Assembly (NCBI RefSeq): GCF_003050925.1
Contig: NZ_QAOV01000001.1
Span: 555,938-619,937, forward strand
Reading direction: 5' to 3'
Source of the DNA: Pseudomonas sp. GV085
GTDB lineage: Bacteria; Pseudomonadota; Gammaproteobacteria; Pseudomonadales; Pseudomonadaceae
Length of the DNA stretch: 64,000 nucleotides
Both the position numbers and the translations under genes were made by a program. Shown here one piece after another: positions 34,927 through 45,164 of this stretch; within the stretch, counting starts at the first letter, position 1, and each line of letters starts with the position of its first letter. The notes beneath the pieces are model-generated. The model was not told the DNA's origin. It saw only the letters and a list, made by a program, of their open reading frames with translations, and did not search any database.

Positions 34927-36261
34927 ATGACGACTCGTCAGCCACTGTACAAATCCCTGTATTTCCAGGTGATCGTTGCAATTGTCATCGGTATTTTGCT
35001 CGGTCACTTCTATCCGCAGATCGGTGTGGCGGTAAAGCCGCTGGGTGACGGGTTCATCAAACTGATCAAAATGATCATCGCCCCTATCATCTTCTGCACC
35101 GTCGTCAGCGGAATCGCCGGCATGCAGGACATGAAAGCGGTCGGCAAGACTGGCGGTTACGCACTCCTTTACTTCGAAATCGTTTCGACCATCGCTTTGC
35201 TGGTGGGTCTGGTCGTGGTCAACGTCGTGCAGCCAGGTGCTGGCATGCACATCGACGTAAGCACCCTGGATGCCTCCAAAGTCGCTACCTACGTAGCGGC
35301 TGGCGCTGATCAAAGTGTCGTCGGCTTCTTCCTCAACGTGATCCCGGCCACCATCGTTGGCGCATTCGCCACGGGCGACATCCTGCAAGTGCTGATGTTC
35401 TCGGTGATCTTCGGTTTCGCCCTGCATCGCCTGGGTGCCTACGGCAAGCCGCTGCTGGACTTCATCGATCGCTTCGCCCATGTGATGTTCAACATCATCA
35501 ACATGATCATGAAGCTCGCGCCGATCGGTGCCTTCGGTGCCATGTCCTTCACCATCGGTGCCTACGGTGTCGGCTCGCTGGTGCAACTGGGTCAATTGAT
35601 GGCCTGCTTCTACATCACTTGCCTGCTGTTCATCCTGATCGTGCTGGGCTCCATCGCTCGCATGCATGGCTTCAGCGTGCTGAAGATGATCCGCTACATC
35701 CGTGAAGAACTGCTGATCGTGCTCGGTACTTCTTCTTCAGAATCGGTGCTGCCACGCATGCTGATCAAGATGGAGCGTCTGGGCGCGAAGAAATCCGTGG
35801 TAGGCCTGGTGATCCCGACCGGCTACTCGTTCAACCTCGACGGTACCGCCATCTACCTGACCATGGCCGCGGTGTTCATTGCCCAGGCAACCGACACCCA
35901 CATGGACATCACGCACCAGATCACCCTGCTGGTGGTGTTGCTGCTGTCCTCCAAAGGCGCTGCGGGTGTGACCGGTAGCGGTTTCATCGTACTGGCTGCG
36001 ACCCTGTCCGCCGTGGGCCACCTGCCGGTTGCCGGCCTGGCGCTGATTCTCGGCATCGACCGCTTCATGTCCGAAGCACGCGCCCTGACCAACCTGATCG
36101 GCAACGCCGTTGCCACTGTCGTTGTGGCCAAGTGGGTCAAGGAACTGGACACCGACGTGCTTCACGCCGAGCTGGCTTCTGGCGGACGCGGCATCGCCGA
36201 CGAGCCTAAAGACGATGTTCTGGGCCACGTCGAAGAGGTAGCCCCGGCTAACGCCAAGTAA
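34927..36261 (+). CDS. dctA: C4-dicarboxylate/H+ symporter DctA
   Basis: The 444-residue inner-membrane protein imports succinate, fumarate and malate. It has the DAACS-family features: N-terminal helix ([19 protein letters not shown]), the serine-rich reentrant loop ([13 protein letters not shown]) and the NLDGT motif ([14 protein letters not shown]). GAGG is nine bases before the ATG. The upstream sigma-54 promoter and tandem operators imply activation by a DctB/DctD-type system, which is not in the window. Confidence 0.96.
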   Translation: MTTRQPLYKSLYFQVIVAIVIGILLGHFYPQIGVAVKPLGDGFIKLIKMIIAPIIFCTVVSGIAGMQDMKAVGKTGGYALLYFEIVSTIALLVGLVVVNVVQPGAGMHIDVSTLDASKVATYVAAGADQSVVGFFLNVIPATIVGAFATGDILQVLMFSVIFGFALHRLGAYGKPLLDFIDRFAHVMFNIINMIMKLAPIGAFGAMSFTIGAYGVGSLVQLGQLMACFYITCLLFILIVLGSIARMHGFSVLKMIRYIREELLIVLGTSSSESVLPRMLIKMERLGAKKSVVGLVIPTGYSFNLDGTAIYLTMAAVFIAQATDTHMDITHQITLLVVLLLSSKGAAGVTGSGFIVLAATLSAVGHLPVAGLALILGIDRFMSEARALTNLIGNAVATVVVAKWVKELDTDVLHAELASGGRGIADEPKDDVLGHVEEVAPANAK

Positions 36262-36275
36262 GCCTTGTTGTAATG

Positions 36276-36300
36276 AAAAACCCGCTTCGGCGGGTTTTTT
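36276..36300 (+). terminator. Terminator of dctA
   Basis: CCCGC-TTCG-GCGGG with flanking A-run and T-run, 14 bp after the stop codon. Confidence 0.95.
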
Positions 36301-36406
36301 CATGTTCGGCGATTGAGCGCAACGGTCACTGCGCGTGGCGCATAAGGTGATTGCTGCAATGCGTTCGGCTGCCTAGTCTGGGGGGCATCGTATAGGGAGA
36401 ACGCCC

Positions 36407-37582
36407 ATGCTCGGTCCACTGGCATCACTCAAGGTTCTGGATTTCTCGACACTGCTGCCGGGGCCATTCGCCTCGTTGCTGCTGGCGGACATGGGCGCCG
36501 AGGTGCTGCGCATCGAATCACCGACGCGCATGGATCTGCTGCGGGTGTTGCCACCCCATGATCAAGGGGTGTCAGCCAGTCATGCCTACCTCAACCGCAA
36601 CAAACGCAGCCTCGCCCTGGACCTCAAACAGCCTGAGGCCCTTGAGGTGATCAGGTCGTTGCTACAGGACTACGACATCGTGCTCGAGCAGTTTCGCCCG
36701 GGTGTCATGGAACGTCTGGGCCTGGGCTACGAAGCCCTGAAGGCGATCAATCCCAAATTGATATATGTGTCGATCACCGGCTACGGCCAGACCGGCCCCT
36801 ACAAGGACCGCGCGGGCCATGACATCAACTACCTGGCCCTGTCCGGGGTGGCGAGTTACACAGGTCGTGCCGACAGTGGGCCGCTGCCGTTGGGCATGCA
36901 GGTGGCGGATGTCGCCGGTGGTTCGCTGCACGGGGTGATCGGCTTGCTGGCGGCGGTCATTGCCCGGCAGCAAACCGGTCAGGGCCAGCACCTGGATGTC
37001 AGCATGACCGACTGCTCGTTCAGCCTGAATGCGCTGGCAGGTGCCGGGTACCTGGCCTGTGGCGTGGAGCCAGGGCCGGAAGACCAGGTGCTCAATGGCG
37101 GCAGCTTCTACGATTACTACCGATCCCGGGATGGGCGCTGGCTGTCGGTGGGCAGCCTGGAACCGGCATTCATGAAACAGTTGTGCACGGCGTTGGGGCT
37201 TGAGGAACTGGCCGGCCTCGGCCTGTCTGCGGCGCATCAGCAACAGCTTAAAGCCACGCTGAAGGCCGAATTCGAAAAGTATGACTTTGCCGAGTTGTGC
37301 ACGCTTTTCGCGGAGCTGGATGCTTGTGTCGAGCCAGTGTTGAGCCTGGGAGAAGCGCTACGTCATCCGCAGCTGCAGGCGCGGGAGTTGGTGACCGACG
37401 TGCCCCGTGGCGATGGCTCGACCCAGGCGCAGATGGCGTGTCCGTTGAAGTTTTCCGATGGTTTGCCAGAGCCGAAGCATATCGGTGCGGCGTTGGGGCA
37501 GCATACCGATCAGGTATTGGGGGAGTTGGGGTTTAGCATTGAGCAGATCGAACAGTTGCGGCGTGCCAAGGTGATTCTCTAG
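36407..37582 (+). CDS. CaiB/BaiF-family protein, probably an alpha-methylacyl-CoA racemase
   Basis: The 391-residue protein has the class III CoA-transferase fold (LKVLDFSTLLPGPFASLLLADMGAEV at the start, NRNKRSLALDL, SITGYGQTGPYKDRAGHD). The catalytic Asp is at 168 (VADVAGG). A histidine at 138 (AGHDINYLALSG) lies 30 residues before it, the same spacing as the His/Asp pair of alpha-methylacyl-CoA racemase; transferases of this family lack that histidine. A racemase acting on 2-methyl-branched acyl-CoA is therefore more likely than a transferase. No linked catabolic genes help identify the substrate. Confidence 0.85.
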   Translation: MLGPLASLKVLDFSTLLPGPFASLLLADMGAEVLRIESPTRMDLLRVLPPHDQGVSASHAYLNRNKRSLALDLKQPEALEVIRSLLQDYDIVLEQFRPGVMERLGLGYEALKAINPKLIYVSITGYGQTGPYKDRAGHDINYLALSGVASYTGRADSGPLPLGMQVADVAGGSLHGVIGLLAAVIARQQTGQGQHLDVSMTDCSFSLNALAGAGYLACGVEPGPEDQVLNGGSFYDYYRSRDGRWLSVGSLEPAFMKQLCTALGLEELAGLGLSAAHQQQLKATLKAEFEKYDFAELCTLFAELDACVEPVLSLGEALRHPQLQARELVTDVPRGDGSTQAQMACPLKFSDGLPEPKHIGAALGQHTDQVLGELGFSIEQIEQLRRAKVIL

Positions 37583-37593
37583 TGCTTGTCAGG

Positions 37594-37679
37594 CCGCCAT
37601 CGCGAGCAGGCTCGCTCCCACATTGGGTTTGTGGCACGCCAAAGATCCCCTGTGGGAGCGAGCCTGCTCGCGATGGCGG
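37594..37679. repeat. REPIN-like pair of REP sequences
   Basis: CCGCCATCGCGAG and CTCGCGATGGCGG bound two inverted REPs. Confidence 0.9.
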
Positions 37680-37702
37680 TAGCACAAACACCGGAAATCC
37701 AA

Positions 37703-38197
37703 CTACTCGACCCGCATCTCCCCACTGAACACCAAGGTATGGCGACACCGCCGGCACAAATACCGCCGACCTTGCCGAACCAGGCTGTGGCGCTGGGCGG
37801 AAAACGGGAAGTCGCTGTCGGCGCACGGGCATTTGTAGATGTAGCGGGTCACGCGGCGGCGTTTGACGTCATAGGTGTGGCAGCGGTTGGGCGGCAGTTC
37901 GTACACGCCGCGCATGATCAATTGCCACTCTTCGCCATGGGGCTGAATGCGGTCGCCGAACAACTGATGGGCGATCAGGTGCGCGACCTCATGGGCCACG
38001 GTCTGCTTGAGGAAGTCTTCGGTGTTTTCCCGGTACAACTGCGGATTGAAGCGCAGCAGGTTCTCGTGCAGATGCGCGACACCGGCTTTTTGCCCGCGCA
38101 GCTTGAGGCTCACCACGGGGCGTTTGAAAGGTCGTTTGAAAAAGGATTCGGCTTGTTGGAAACAGTCTTCGACGCGGGTATTGAGTTGCTCGGGCAT
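37703..38197 (-). CDS. sprT: SprT-family zinc metalloprotein
   Basis: The 164-residue protein has the HExxH metalloprotease motif (TVAHEVAHLIAHQ, about 68-75) followed by a second His downstream and a C-terminal zinc ribbon (KCPCADS..., YLCRRCRH). SprT proteins resemble the protease core of Spartan; the bacterial function is not settled. The ATG at 38197 has GGAG 11 bases upstream. Confidence 0.9.
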   Translation of the reverse strand: MPEQLNTRVEDCFQQAESFFKRPFKRPVVSLKLRGQKAGVAHLHENLLRFNPQLYRENTEDFLKQTVAHEVAHLIAHQLFGDRIQPHGEEWQLIMRGVYELPPNRCHTYDVKRRRVTRYIYKCPCADSDFPFSAQRHSLVRQGRRYLCRRCRHTLVFSGEMRVE

Positions 38198-38299
38198 GCT
38201 TGATGGATCTCCAGAGCAGTCGAGTATGCCGCAACCCTCGGGCCTTGCGAATCGCCAAGTTGCCGAATGGTCGTGTGCGTTCTCGTTGCTGAAGAATGA

Positions 38300-38323
38300 A
38301 AAGGCCGCCTTGCGGCGGCCTTT
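38300..38323 (-). terminator. Terminator of the Yip1-family gene
   Basis: AAAGGCCGCC (38300-38309) pairs with GGCGGCCTTT (38314-38323); a short T-run follows on the minus strand. Confidence 0.75.
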
Positions 38324-38354
38324 GTCGGCAGTTCTCATTTTCAGTGATGAGCGG

Positions 38355-38957
38355 CTAACTGGTGTAGACCGGGCCCACGCCGAGTCCCCAGACAATCACG
38401 GTGAATGCCATGATGGCGACCAGCACCACCAGGCCTACGGCTAGCACCGAACTTGAAAACAGGAAACCTTCGTCAGATGGAATGTTCATGAATGTCGGCA
38501 AGCCCACGTACAGCAAGTACACCGTGTAGCAGATGGCGGCGGTGCCGACGATCATTCCCAGCCACAAGTGCGGGTACAAGGCGGCGAGGCCACCGATGAA
38601 CAGCGGTGTGGCGGTGTAGGTGGCAAACGCAATGCAGCGGGCCAGGCTTGGGTTGGCGTCATAGGTGCGGGCCATCCAGTGGATGAATGCGCCCATTACC
38701 GCGACACCGCCGAGCATCGCCAGGTACGACATGATGGTCATCCATATCGCGCTTTCTACGGTCAGCATTACGGGAGGCCGATTGCCGATGACCCAGCCGA
38801 CCTGTGTGGTGCCAATAAAGGCAGACACGGCGGGGATCGCCGCCAGGATCAGCGTATGGGTCAGGTACATGTGGCCGATGCTTTCCTCCTGGTCGCCACG
38901 GATTTCTTTCCATTCTTGGTCAGGGTGGGTGAAGAGCCCCACTACGTGATGGATCAT
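38355..38957 (-). CDS. Yip1-family integral membrane protein
   Basis: The 200-residue protein begins MIHHVVGLFTHPDQEWKEI, typical of bacterial Yip1-domain proteins, and has five hydrophobic helices (about 30-52, 63-90, 105-125, 130-150, 165-195). Function is unknown. The ATG at 38957 is preferred over an in-frame GTG nine bases upstream because GAGGAG is eight bases before it. Confidence 0.85.
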   Translation of the reverse strand: MIHHVVGLFTHPDQEWKEIRGDQEESIGHMYLTHTLILAAIPAVSAFIGTTQVGWVIGNRPPVMLTVESAIWMTIMSYLAMLGGVAVMGAFIHWMARTYDANPSLARCIAFATYTATPLFIGGLAALYPHLWLGMIVGTAAICYTVYLLYVGLPTFMNIPSDEGFLFSSSVLAVGLVVLVAIMAFTVIVWGLGVGPVYTS

Positions 38958-39146
38958 GCCAGTCACTCCTCTTGTCTTTACCGTCGCCCCCCAGTGGAGC
39001 GCCTACAGGCCAATGCGGCCAAGCAAGTCACAGGTCTGAAATTTGTATACGACCTTATGTCGCAGTATAGGGAGGAGTTTCCCCAGAGGGAGTAGGGGCT
39101 TTAGAGCAAATCGCGCTGTAAACCCCAGGCCTAATCGCGGTTGCGT

Positions 39147-39260
39147 CTGTAGGAGCTGCCGAAGGCTCGGTCCGCGCTCGGGCGATCTTTTGATCTTTGG
39201 CAATTTCAGCGCCACCGAAGATTAAAATCAAAAGATCGCAGCCTTCGGCAGCTCCTACAG
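39147..39260. repeat. REP-type inverted repeat pair, AGGAGCTGCC family
   Basis: CTGTAGGAGCTGCC and GGCAGCTCCTACAG bound an imperfect palindrome; inner GATCTTTTGATC and GATCG sequences also pair. Confidence 0.85.
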
Positions 39261-39315
39261 GTCGATTTTTTGCGTAAAATGCCCGCCTTTCGTCACACCT
39301 CACGGATTTCGCGTC

Positions 39316-40140
39316 ATGGGCACTCTCACGGTCAACCAGAACAAACTGCAAAAGCGCCTTCGCCGACTGGCCGGTGAGGCGGTTGCCGATTTCAACATGA
39401 TTGAAGACGGCGACAAGGTCATGGTCTGCCTGTCCGGTGGCAAGGACAGCTACACCATGCTCGATGTGCTGATGCACTTGCAGAAGGTCGCGCCGATCAA
39501 GTTCGAGATCGTGGCCGTGAACATGGACCAGAAGCAGCCGGGCTTCCCGGAGCACGTGCTGCCGGCCTACCTCAAGGAACTGGGTGTCGAGTACCACATC
39601 GTCGAGAAAGACACTTACTCGGTGGTCAAGGAGCTGATCCCGGAAGGCAAGACCACCTGCTCGCTGTGCTCGCGTCTGCGTCGCGGAACGCTCTACACCT
39701 TCGCCGACGAAATCGGCGCGACCAAGATGGCCCTCGGTCATCACCGTGACGACATCGTCGAAACGTTCTTCCTGAACATGTTTTTCAACGGTTCGCTCAA
39801 GGCCATGCCACCGAAGTTGCGCGCCGACGATGGCCGTAACGTGGTGATTCGCCCGCTGGCCTACTGCAACGAAAAAGACATCCAGGCCTACTCGGACTTC
39901 AAGCAATTCCCGATCATCCCGTGCAACCTCTGTGGCTCCCAGGAGAACCTGCAGCGTCAGGTGGTCAAGGAAATGCTGCAGGACTGGGAGCGCAAGACCC
40001 CGGGCCGTACCGAGAGCATTTTCCGCAGCCTGCAGAACGTGATCCCGTCGCAACTGGCGGACCGCAACCTGTTCGACTTCACCAGCCTGAAGATCGACGA
40101 AAGCGCGGCTTCGCGCTTCGTCAATGTGGTCAATCTCTAG
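39316..40140 (+). CDS. ttcA: tRNA 2-thiocytidine(32) synthetase TtcA
   Basis: The 274-residue enzyme thiolates cytidine 32 of certain tRNAs. It has the PP-loop SGGKDS (40-45), the iron-sulfur CxxC pair (C115-S-L-C118 in [12 protein letters not shown]) and the third cysteine region [13 protein letters not shown] (about 203). Length and motifs match the family throughout. Confidence 0.96.
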   Translation: MGTLTVNQNKLQKRLRRLAGEAVADFNMIEDGDKVMVCLSGGKDSYTMLDVLMHLQKVAPIKFEIVAVNMDQKQPGFPEHVLPAYLKELGVEYHIVEKDTYSVVKELIPEGKTTCSLCSRLRRGTLYTFADEIGATKMALGHHRDDIVETFFLNMFFNGSLKAMPPKLRADDGRNVVIRPLAYCNEKDIQAYSDFKQFPIIPCNLCGSQENLQRQVVKEMLQDWERKTPGRTESIFRSLQNVIPSQLADRNLFDFTSLKIDESAASRFVNVVNL

Positions 40141-40148
40141 TCAAAAAC

Positions 40149-40238
40149 TGTAGGAGTGAGCCTGCTCGCGATCGCGCAGTGTCAGTCGACATCAATGTTG
40201 AATGACTAACCGCGATCGCGAGCAGGCTCACTCCTACA
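40149..40238. repeat. REPIN-like pair, variant with GAGTGAGCC
   Basis: TGTAGGAGTGAGCC and GGCTCACTCCTACA bound the pair; inner ends share GCGATCGCG. Confidence 0.88.
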
Positions 40239-40269
40239 TTGTTTATTGTTTCAATCTCCAGGAGAGGGC

Positions 40270-40944
40270 ATGCGCGACTACAAGTGGCTTAACGAGTACT
40301 GTCTGAACCGCTTCGGTTCGGCGGCTGAACTGGAAGCCCATCTGCCCGTTCCCAAAACCCCGGAACAATTGCGCAAGCTCAGCGACGATCGCTACCTCTC
40401 GACGATGGCACTACGGGTATTCCGCGCCGGGCTCAAGCACAGCCTGGTGGATGCCAAGTGGCCAGCCTTCGAAGAAGTGTTCTTCAAGTTCGACCCGGAA
40501 AAAGTCGTGCTGATGAGCGCCGAGCATCTGGAACGGCTGATGCAGGACACGCGGATCATCCGTCACCTGGGCAAGCTCAAGAGTGTGCCGCGCAATGCGC
40601 AGTTCATACTGGACGTGGCCCATGAAAAGGGCAGCTTCGGCGCGCTGATCGCCGATTGGCCGGTGACCGATATCGTCGGGCTCTGGACCTTTCTGAAAAA
40701 ACGCGGACATCAGTTGGGGGGGCTGTCTGCCCCGCGCTTCTTGCGGATGATCGGCAAGGACACCTTTGTACCGAGCTATGACGTGGTGGCGGCGCTGAAT
40801 GCGCAGGACATCATCGACAAGGTGCCAAGCAGCCTGCGCGACCTGGCGTTGGTGCAGGAGGTGTTCAACCAGTGGCATGAAGAAAGTGGCGGACGGCCGA
40901 TGAGCCAGATTTCGATGATGCTGGCTTACACCGTCAATCATTGA
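40270..40944 (+). CDS. Divergent Tag-family (3-methyladenine DNA glycosylase I) protein
   Basis: The 224-residue protein aligns with E. coli Tag over the helix-hairpin-helix core (FRAGLKHSLVDAKWPAFEEVFFKFDP; LMQDTRIIRHLGKL), but the position of catalytic Glu38 is Arg (ALRVFRAGL against LEGQQAGL) and the N- and C-terminal zinc ligands (Cys4, His17, His175, Cys179 in Tag) are absent. It may still bind DNA but use different chemistry or have a new role. The ATG at 40270 follows AGGAG; it is the second gene after ttcA, separated by a REPIN. Confidence 0.82.
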   Translation: MRDYKWLNEYCLNRFGSAAELEAHLPVPKTPEQLRKLSDDRYLSTMALRVFRAGLKHSLVDAKWPAFEEVFFKFDPEKVVLMSAEHLERLMQDTRIIRHLGKLKSVPRNAQFILDVAHEKGSFGALIADWPVTDIVGLWTFLKKRGHQLGGLSAPRFLRMIGKDTFVPSYDVVAALNAQDIIDKVPSSLRDLALVQEVFNQWHEESGGRPMSQISMMLAYTVNH

Positions 40945-40959
40945 GACCGAGTTGCCCCC

Positions 40960-41036
40960 TTCGCGAGCAGGCTCGCTCCCACAAGGGATTTGTGAATGAC
41001 ACAGATCCAGTGTGGGAGCGAGCCTGCTCGCGATGG
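40960..41036. repeat. REPIN-like pair of REP sequences
   Basis: TCGCGAGCAGGCTCGCTCCCACA faces its complement across about 28 bp (ends TCGCGAGCAGG and CCTGCTCGCGA). Confidence 0.9.
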
Positions 41037-41043
41037 CGGATTA

Positions 41044-41469
41044 TCAGGCGACGCTGGGTTTGCCTTCACCCGCCAGCTTGCGGTTCAACTGATACCGCCA
41101 CCGCACATACAACAGCGCCGAGCAAAACACCGCCAGGCTTGCGGCCATCTCCAGCAAACCGAACATCTGCCGGTTCGGGTCATACGCGGCCAATGCGCCC
41201 TTGATGAAATACAGGTTCACCACAAAGCACATCCACGAATGCCCGCGTGGGCTGCCGACGACCATCCCCGGTGCCAGTATCAGCAACGGCACCAGCTCGA
41301 TCAACAGAATCACCCATGGCCGGGCGCCGTGCAGGTCGGCGACCAACAGGTAATAGATGCACAGCAATCCCACCAGGCCGAAAAAGCACAGCAGACTGAT
41401 GATACGCATCGCCTTGACGCGTGGCTCGAGCCATTCGAGGGCAGGCAGAATCTTTGGCTTTTTTGCCAC
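41044..41469 (-). CDS. DUF2069 membrane protein
   Basis: The 141-residue protein begins (GTG) VAKKPKILPALEWLEPR and has three to four hydrophobic helices (about 25-45, 55-75, 80-100, 108-125). Family function is unknown. GTG at 41469 follows the wrbA stop by one base (TGAGGTG) with GGAG just upstream, so it is translationally coupled to wrbA. Confidence 0.85.
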   Translation of the reverse strand: MAKKPKILPALEWLEPRVKAMRIISLLCFFGLVGLLCIYYLLVADLHGARPWVILLIELVPLLILAPGMVVGSPRGHSWMCFVVNLYFIKGALAAYDPNRQMFGLLEMAASLAVFCSALLYVRWRYQLNRKLAGEGKPSVA

Positions 41470-41470
41470 C

Positions 41471-42417
<947 letters not shown>

Positions 42418-42531
42418 GAGCGGGTCGCATCTTGCGTAAGGTGGCGGCTATTCTAACTGTGCAGCGCGCAATCCAGAACCGTGAGAGGCGATGGGTCGCA
42501 GGCGCATTCAATTTTTGACAAGGAACACGAC

Positions 42532-42999
42532 ATGACAAGGCGACTGGCAGCGGCATTGGCGATCATCGGTGCATTGATGCTGGGGGGCTGCGGGAATGAC
42601 TATGGCATCGACCAGGACGGCCACAAGATCGCCGCCGACCGACTGGACGGCAAATGGCTGGTACTCAACTACTGGGCAGAATGGTGCGGGCCTTGCCGTA
42701 CCGAGATCCCGGAGTTGAATGCCTTGGCCGAGCAGCTCAAGGACAAGAAAATCGGCGTGTTCGGGGTCAACTTCGACAACGTCCAGGGGCAAGAGCTGAA
42801 GGGCGCGAGCGAGAAGCTGGGAATCAGGTTCACCGTGCTGGCGCAGGACCCTACCGAACTGTTCGAGCTGCCGCGCAGCGAGGCGTTGCCGGTGACGTAC
42901 ATCATCGATAACAAGGGCAAGGTGCGTGAGCAGTTGATGGGGGAGCAGACGGCGGCGGGGGTGATGGCGAAGCTTGAGGCGTTGCAGGCTAAAAATTAA
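42532..42999 (+). CDS. Thioredoxin-fold lipoprotein (TlpA/ResA-like)
   Basis: The 155-residue protein has a lipoprotein signal (lipobox LGGC, Cys at about 20) and a TlpA-like thioredoxin domain with WAEWCGPCRTEIPEL and the cis-proline segment EALPVTYII. It is probably a membrane-anchored periplasmic thiol oxidoreductase. AAGGA lies seven bases before the ATG at 42532. Confidence 0.92.
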   Translation: MTRRLAAALAIIGALMLGGCGNDYGIDQDGHKIAADRLDGKWLVLNYWAEWCGPCRTEIPELNALAEQLKDKKIGVFGVNFDNVQGQELKGASEKLGIRFTVLAQDPTELFELPRSEALPVTYIIDNKGKVREQLMGEQTAAGVMAKLEALQAKN

Positions 43000-43004
43000 A
43001 GCAA

Positions 43005-43079
43005 AAAGATCGCAGCCTGCGGCAGCTCCTACATGGATTGTCGTACACCTGGTAGGAGCTGCCGCAGGCTGCGATCTTT
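43005..43079. repeat. REP-type inverted repeat pair, AGGAGCTGCC family
   Basis: AAAGATCGCAGCCTGCGGCAG at the left is mirrored at the right (arms AAAGATCGCAGCC and GGCTGCGATCTTT). Confidence 0.9.
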
Positions 43080-43086
43080 CAGGGGA

Positions 43087-43491
43087 TCAACCCTCCTCAA
43101 GCCACCAACGCAGCGGCTTGCCTTCGGCTGGCCAGAAGCGAATCTGCTCGATCGGGGAGACGTCCCAGCGCTGGACGTTTTCCAGGGCCTGAAGGAAGCG
43201 TTTTTCCTGTTCCATCAGCGCCGGTGCACACAGTTTGCGGGTGCTGCCGACTTTGCCGAAAGTCAGTTTGTCGCCATCGAGGGTGTACGGTGCGAACCAG
43301 TGGTTACAGCCACCATTGCCATAGGCCCTGCCGTCTTCAGCGAAGGTGATGGTCAGGTGGCTGTAGTCCATCAACGGCCGCTCGCCGATCCATTCCAGAA
43401 TGTAGCTGCGGTTTTGTTGCAACTGCACCGGCTCGGCGGCGCAGCCCAGCAGGCTGGCACCGGCCATCGCGCTCAGAGCGAGGCGTTTCAT
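43087..43491 (-). CDS. META-domain (HslJ-like) lipoprotein
   Basis: The 134-residue protein has a lipoprotein signal (ASLLGC, Cys near 17) and a META domain (about 28-125; LEWIGERPLMDYSHLTITFAEDG, GNGGCNHWFAPYTLDG). The family is linked to outer membrane stability and heat or novobiocin resistance in E. coli (HslJ), but the mechanism is unknown. Its ATG shares one base with the stop of the preceding gene (TGATG) and AGGAG is close. Confidence 0.88.
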   Translation of the reverse strand: MKRLALSAMAGASLLGCAAEPVQLQQNRSYILEWIGERPLMDYSHLTITFAEDGRAYGNGGCNHWFAPYTLDGDKLTFGKVGSTRKLCAPALMEQEKRFLQALENVQRWDVSPIEQIRFWPAEGKPLRWWLEEG

Positions 43492-43925
43492 CAAGCAGGC
43501 TCCTGGCATTTCGGGCACAGGTGTTTCTCGCCAACGGCGGTCCAGCCCAGCTCGGCAATCCGCGCAGTGGCGGCAGGCTTTTCGGCCTTGTTGCCCAGCT
43601 TGGCATCGACGGCGAACTCGAAGCTCAGCTCTTTGGCGCAGCTGTCACAGTTCACCTGCCAGGTATGAATAGCCAGTTCGCCGAATACCGGGCCACTGGC
43701 CACCGCGACCCATTGACCGGGCGGGTTGATCAGGTGGCGAACCGTTTCGACGGTCAGGCGCATGGACAAGTCCTTGGCACCCTTGAGGGTCACGACCAGC
43801 ACGTCGTTGTTGCGAATCGAGCCACCGTTGCCGGTGACCTGATAACGCCCCGGCACCAGGGCGCGGCATTCGGTGAGGGTGTGTTGCGGGTTCATCAGGC
43901 TGTAGCGGAAATCGTGTTCGACCAT
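43491..43925 (-). CDS. Hypothetical protein with two CxxC pairs
   Basis: The 143-residue protein starts at 43925 (GGAGG four bases upstream). It has a central beta-rich part (about 15-85) and four cysteines in two pairs (CDSC near 96-99, CPKC near 137-140) that could form a split zinc ribbon. I do not recognise a named family. It is coupled to the META-domain lipoprotein gene (TGATG). Confidence 0.75.
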   Translation of the reverse strand: MVEHDFRYSLMNPQHTLTECRALVPGRYQVTGNGGSIRNNDVLVVTLKGAKDLSMRLTVETVRHLINPPGQWVAVASGPVFGELAIHTWQVNCDSCAKELSFEFAVDAKLGNKAEKPAATARIAELGWTAVGEKHLCPKCQEPA

Positions 43926-44002
43926 GGGTCCTCCAAATATGCGCGATATGCTAACACGGGCTTGCACGCGGCATCGCGCAGGCAGATGACCTTCGATCCG
44001 TT

Positions 44003-44995
44003 TCAGTCTCCCGTCACCTGATTCTGCGGTGTGCCCGCCGCCCAGGCGGCGATGTTGTGCAACGTGGTGGCGGCAATCGCGTCCAGGGCTTCGCGGGTCA
44101 GAAAGGCCTGGTGCGCGGTGACGATCACGTTAGGGAAGGTCAGCAACCGGGCCAGTACATCGTCTTGCAACGGCAGGTCCGAGCGGTCCTCGAAGAACAA
44201 CTGCGCCTCTTCTTCATACACATCCAGGCCCAGGTAACCCAGGCGACCGTCTTTCAGGGCATCGATCAGCGCCGGGGTGTCCACCAGGCCGCCACGCCCG
44301 GTATTGATCAGCATTGCACCCGGTTGCATGTGCGCCAGCGATTCGCGGTTGATCAAGTGCTTGCTCTGTTCGTTGAGCGGGCAGTGCAGGCTGATGATCT
44401 GCGATTCGGCCAGCAGCTGTGGCAGGCTCAGGTAGCGGGCGCCGAGGGCTTCGACCTGCGGGTTGGGGTAGGGGTCATAGGCCAGTAACTGGCAGCCAAA
44501 TCCGCTCATGATTTTGGCGAAGGTGGCACCGATCTGACCGGTGCCGACCACGCCGACGGTCTTGCCCGCCAGATCGAAACCGGTCAGCCCCTGCAATCTG
44601 AAATCCCCTTCGCGAGTGCGGTTGTAGGCGCGGGGCAAGCGGCGGTTGAGCGCGAGGATCAGCGCCACCGCGTGTTCGGCCACGGCGTGGGGCGAATAGG
44701 CCGGGACGCGCACGATGGCCAGTCCCAGGCGCTTTGCCGTCGGCAAGTCGACGTGGTTGTAACCGGCCGAGCGCAGTGCGATCAGGCGTGTGCCTGCGGC
44801 GGCAAGGCGCTCGAGCACCGCCGCGCCGAGGTCATCATTGATGAACGCACAGACCGCTTCATACCCATGGGCGAGCGCCACCGTGTCCAGGCTCAGGCGC
44901 GCAGGCTGAAAGTGCAGCTCGATGCCCGCCGGTTGCCCGGCCGCGAGAAAACTGTCGCGGTCGTAGTTCTGGCTGCTGAAAAAAATCGTACGCAT
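44003..44995 (-). CDS. ldhA: D-lactate dehydrogenase, fermentative (NAD-dependent)
   Basis: The 330-residue D-2-hydroxyacid dehydrogenase has the Rossmann motif GVVGTGQIGATFA, the catalytic Arg in NTGRGGLVDT, Glu in GLDVYEEE and His in VTAHQAFLT. LdhA reduces pyruvate to D-lactate. It is next to gacS, the same order as PA0927-PA0928 in P. aeruginosa, but in its own unit separated by a REP-like element. Confidence 0.93.
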   Translation of the reverse strand: MRTIFFSSQNYDRDSFLAAGQPAGIELHFQPARLSLDTVALAHGYEAVCAFINDDLGAAVLERLAAAGTRLIALRSAGYNHVDLPTAKRLGLAIVRVPAYSPHAVAEHAVALILALNRRLPRAYNRTREGDFRLQGLTGFDLAGKTVGVVGTGQIGATFAKIMSGFGCQLLAYDPYPNPQVEALGARYLSLPQLLAESQIISLHCPLNEQSKHLINRESLAHMQPGAMLINTGRGGLVDTPALIDALKDGRLGYLGLDVYEEEAQLFFEDRSDLPLQDDVLARLLTFPNVIVTAHQAFLTREALDAIAATTLHNIAAWAAGTPQNQVTGD

Positions 44996-45014
44996 GATGT
45001 CCTCTCTCCCGTTT

Positions 45015-45115
45015 CTGTAGGAGCTGCGGTGCGGCGATCCGACTTGCCAGCGAAGGCGGCCTCAAAGACAGCACAGGGTTTAAGATCCTCTTCGCTGGCA
45101 AGCCAGCTCCTACAG
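45015..45115. repeat. REP-like inverted repeat, CTGTAGGAGCTG variant
   Basis: CTGTAGGAGCTG and CAGCTCCTACAG bound an imperfect palindrome with internal CTTGCCAGCGAAG / CTTCGCTGGCAAG arms. The core differs from the other families. Confidence 0.75.
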
Positions 45116-45164
45116 GGTTTGCGCTGAGCTTACGCTGATGTCTGATTGACGCAGTTGCGCTGCA

